Below, piece after piece: positions 63,714-64,000 of a stretch of DNA of 64,000 bases. The DNA is from Hydrogenophilales bacterium 16-64-40 (GTDB lineage Bacteria > Pseudomonadota > Gammaproteobacteria > Burkholderiales > Thiobacillaceae), in assembly GCA_002256995.1 (NCBI GenBank), contig NCGX01000007.1:21341-85340 (forward strand), in the 5' to 3' direction. Position 1 is the first letter of the stretch. The number at the start of each line of letters is the position of its first letter. Position numbers and translations under genes: made by a program. The notes under the pieces were generated by a model. It saw only the letters and a program-made list of their open reading frames with translations, did no database searches and was not told where the DNA came from.

Positions 63714-64000
63714 ATGAACCCACTTCGTAGAAACGTATTGAAAGGCGCCGCAGGCGCCAGCGCCGTGGCCGTCGCCGTGGCCGCCGGCCTGCTGAAGCCC
63801 ACCCAGGCGATGGCCGCCTGGAACAAGGCCGCCTTCGAGGCAAAGAGCGTCGGTGACGCGATGAAGGGCATCGGCGCGACCAACCCGGCCGACAGCAAGG
63901 CCATCACCATCAAGGCACCGGACATCGCCGAAAACGGCGCCGTGGTGCCGGTGGAAGTGACCAGCGGCATCGCCGGCACCACCAGCATCGCCATCCTCGC
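63714..64000 (+). CDS. soxY: Thiosulfate-oxidation carrier protein SoxY (partial, runs off window)
   Basis: First ~95 codons of SoxY, which carries sulfur intermediates on a C-terminal Cys beyond the window. A twin-arginine signal (RRNVLKGAAGA, ending AMAA) and the mature N-terminus WNKAAFEAKSVGDAMKGIGA are typical. AGGAGA lies 8 bases before ATG 63714. It follows soxX by 35 bases, so a soxXYZAB-type operon is expected to continue to the right. Confidence 0.94.
   Translation, partial: MNPLRRNVLKGAAGASAVAVAVAAGLLKPTQAMAAWNKAAFEAKSVGDAMKGIGATNPADSKAITIKAPDIAENGAVVPVEVTSGIAGTTSIAIL

Overview
The window reads as chromosomal DNA of a GC-rich, sulfur-oxidising betaproteobacterium, most like Thiobacillus or a close relative. 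This rests on gene content and order: soxX-soxY, soeABC (cytoplasmic sulfite oxidation) and rhd-tusA-dsrE2 (sulfane-sulfur trafficking) sit together with ordinary betaproteobacterial housekeeping blocks (pyrG-kdsA-eno-ftsB, hflX-hflK-hflC-hisZ-purA, rnr-rlmB, zipA-ligA). No database search was possible, so the genus is inference.

Layout. 1-3.9 kb: tail of a cbb3 oxidase maturation cluster (ccoG, fixH, two small membrane proteins) converging on hemN. 4.0-8.6 kb: a coupled three-gene envelope operon (LolA-like periplasmic protein, beta-barrel with DDLPPP repeats, MMPL/RND permease). 8.5-18.7 kb: a coiled-coil membrane protein, ppc, purL, a small Cys-rich protein, a PhnD-like periplasmic protein and nnrD. 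18.8-34.6 kb: two paralogous GGDEF-EAL proteins flank galU, ligA, zipA, ftsB, eno, kdsA, pyrG and the divergent ppsA/ppsR pair. 34.8-43.99 kb: a small unknown protein, a SpoU methyltransferase, a lone SenB-like glycosyltransferase, a TPR protein, ycaO, a two-gene low-GC island that resembles integron cassettes, then rlmB and rnr. 44.0-49.9 kb: tRNA-Leu(CAG) with its own promoter and terminator, then purA-hisZ-DUF2065-hflC-hflK-hflX on the minus strand. 50.1-53.2 kb: a NYN/LOTUS protein, a small ribbon-helix-helix-like gene whose 5' end and leader are tandemly duplicated, and a FadL-type porin. 53.4-64 kb: sulfur metabolism (dsrE2, tusA, rhodanese, soeC, soeB, soeA), a TlpA thioredoxin pair, moaC, a BepA-like protease and the start of a sox operon.

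How the parts work together. SoxXY (with SoxZAB presumably beyond the right edge) would oxidise thiosulfate in the periplasm. Rhodanese, TusA and DsrE2 would carry sulfane sulfur in the cytoplasm, and SoeABC would oxidise the resulting sulfite and pass electrons to quinone. CcoG/FixH serve the cbb3 terminal oxidase. PEP synthase, its bifunctional regulator, PEP carboxylase and enolase place PEP metabolism of an autotroph in the same window.

The least ordinary items are the nested palindromic element at 35944-36054, the cassette-like island at 39.7-40.9 kb, the SenB homologue with no SenA or SelD nearby, the tandem duplication at 51.2-51.9 kb, and the shared N-terminal sensor module of the two GGDEF-EAL proteins. 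No CRISPR array, rRNA operon, complete insertion sequence or prophage was seen.
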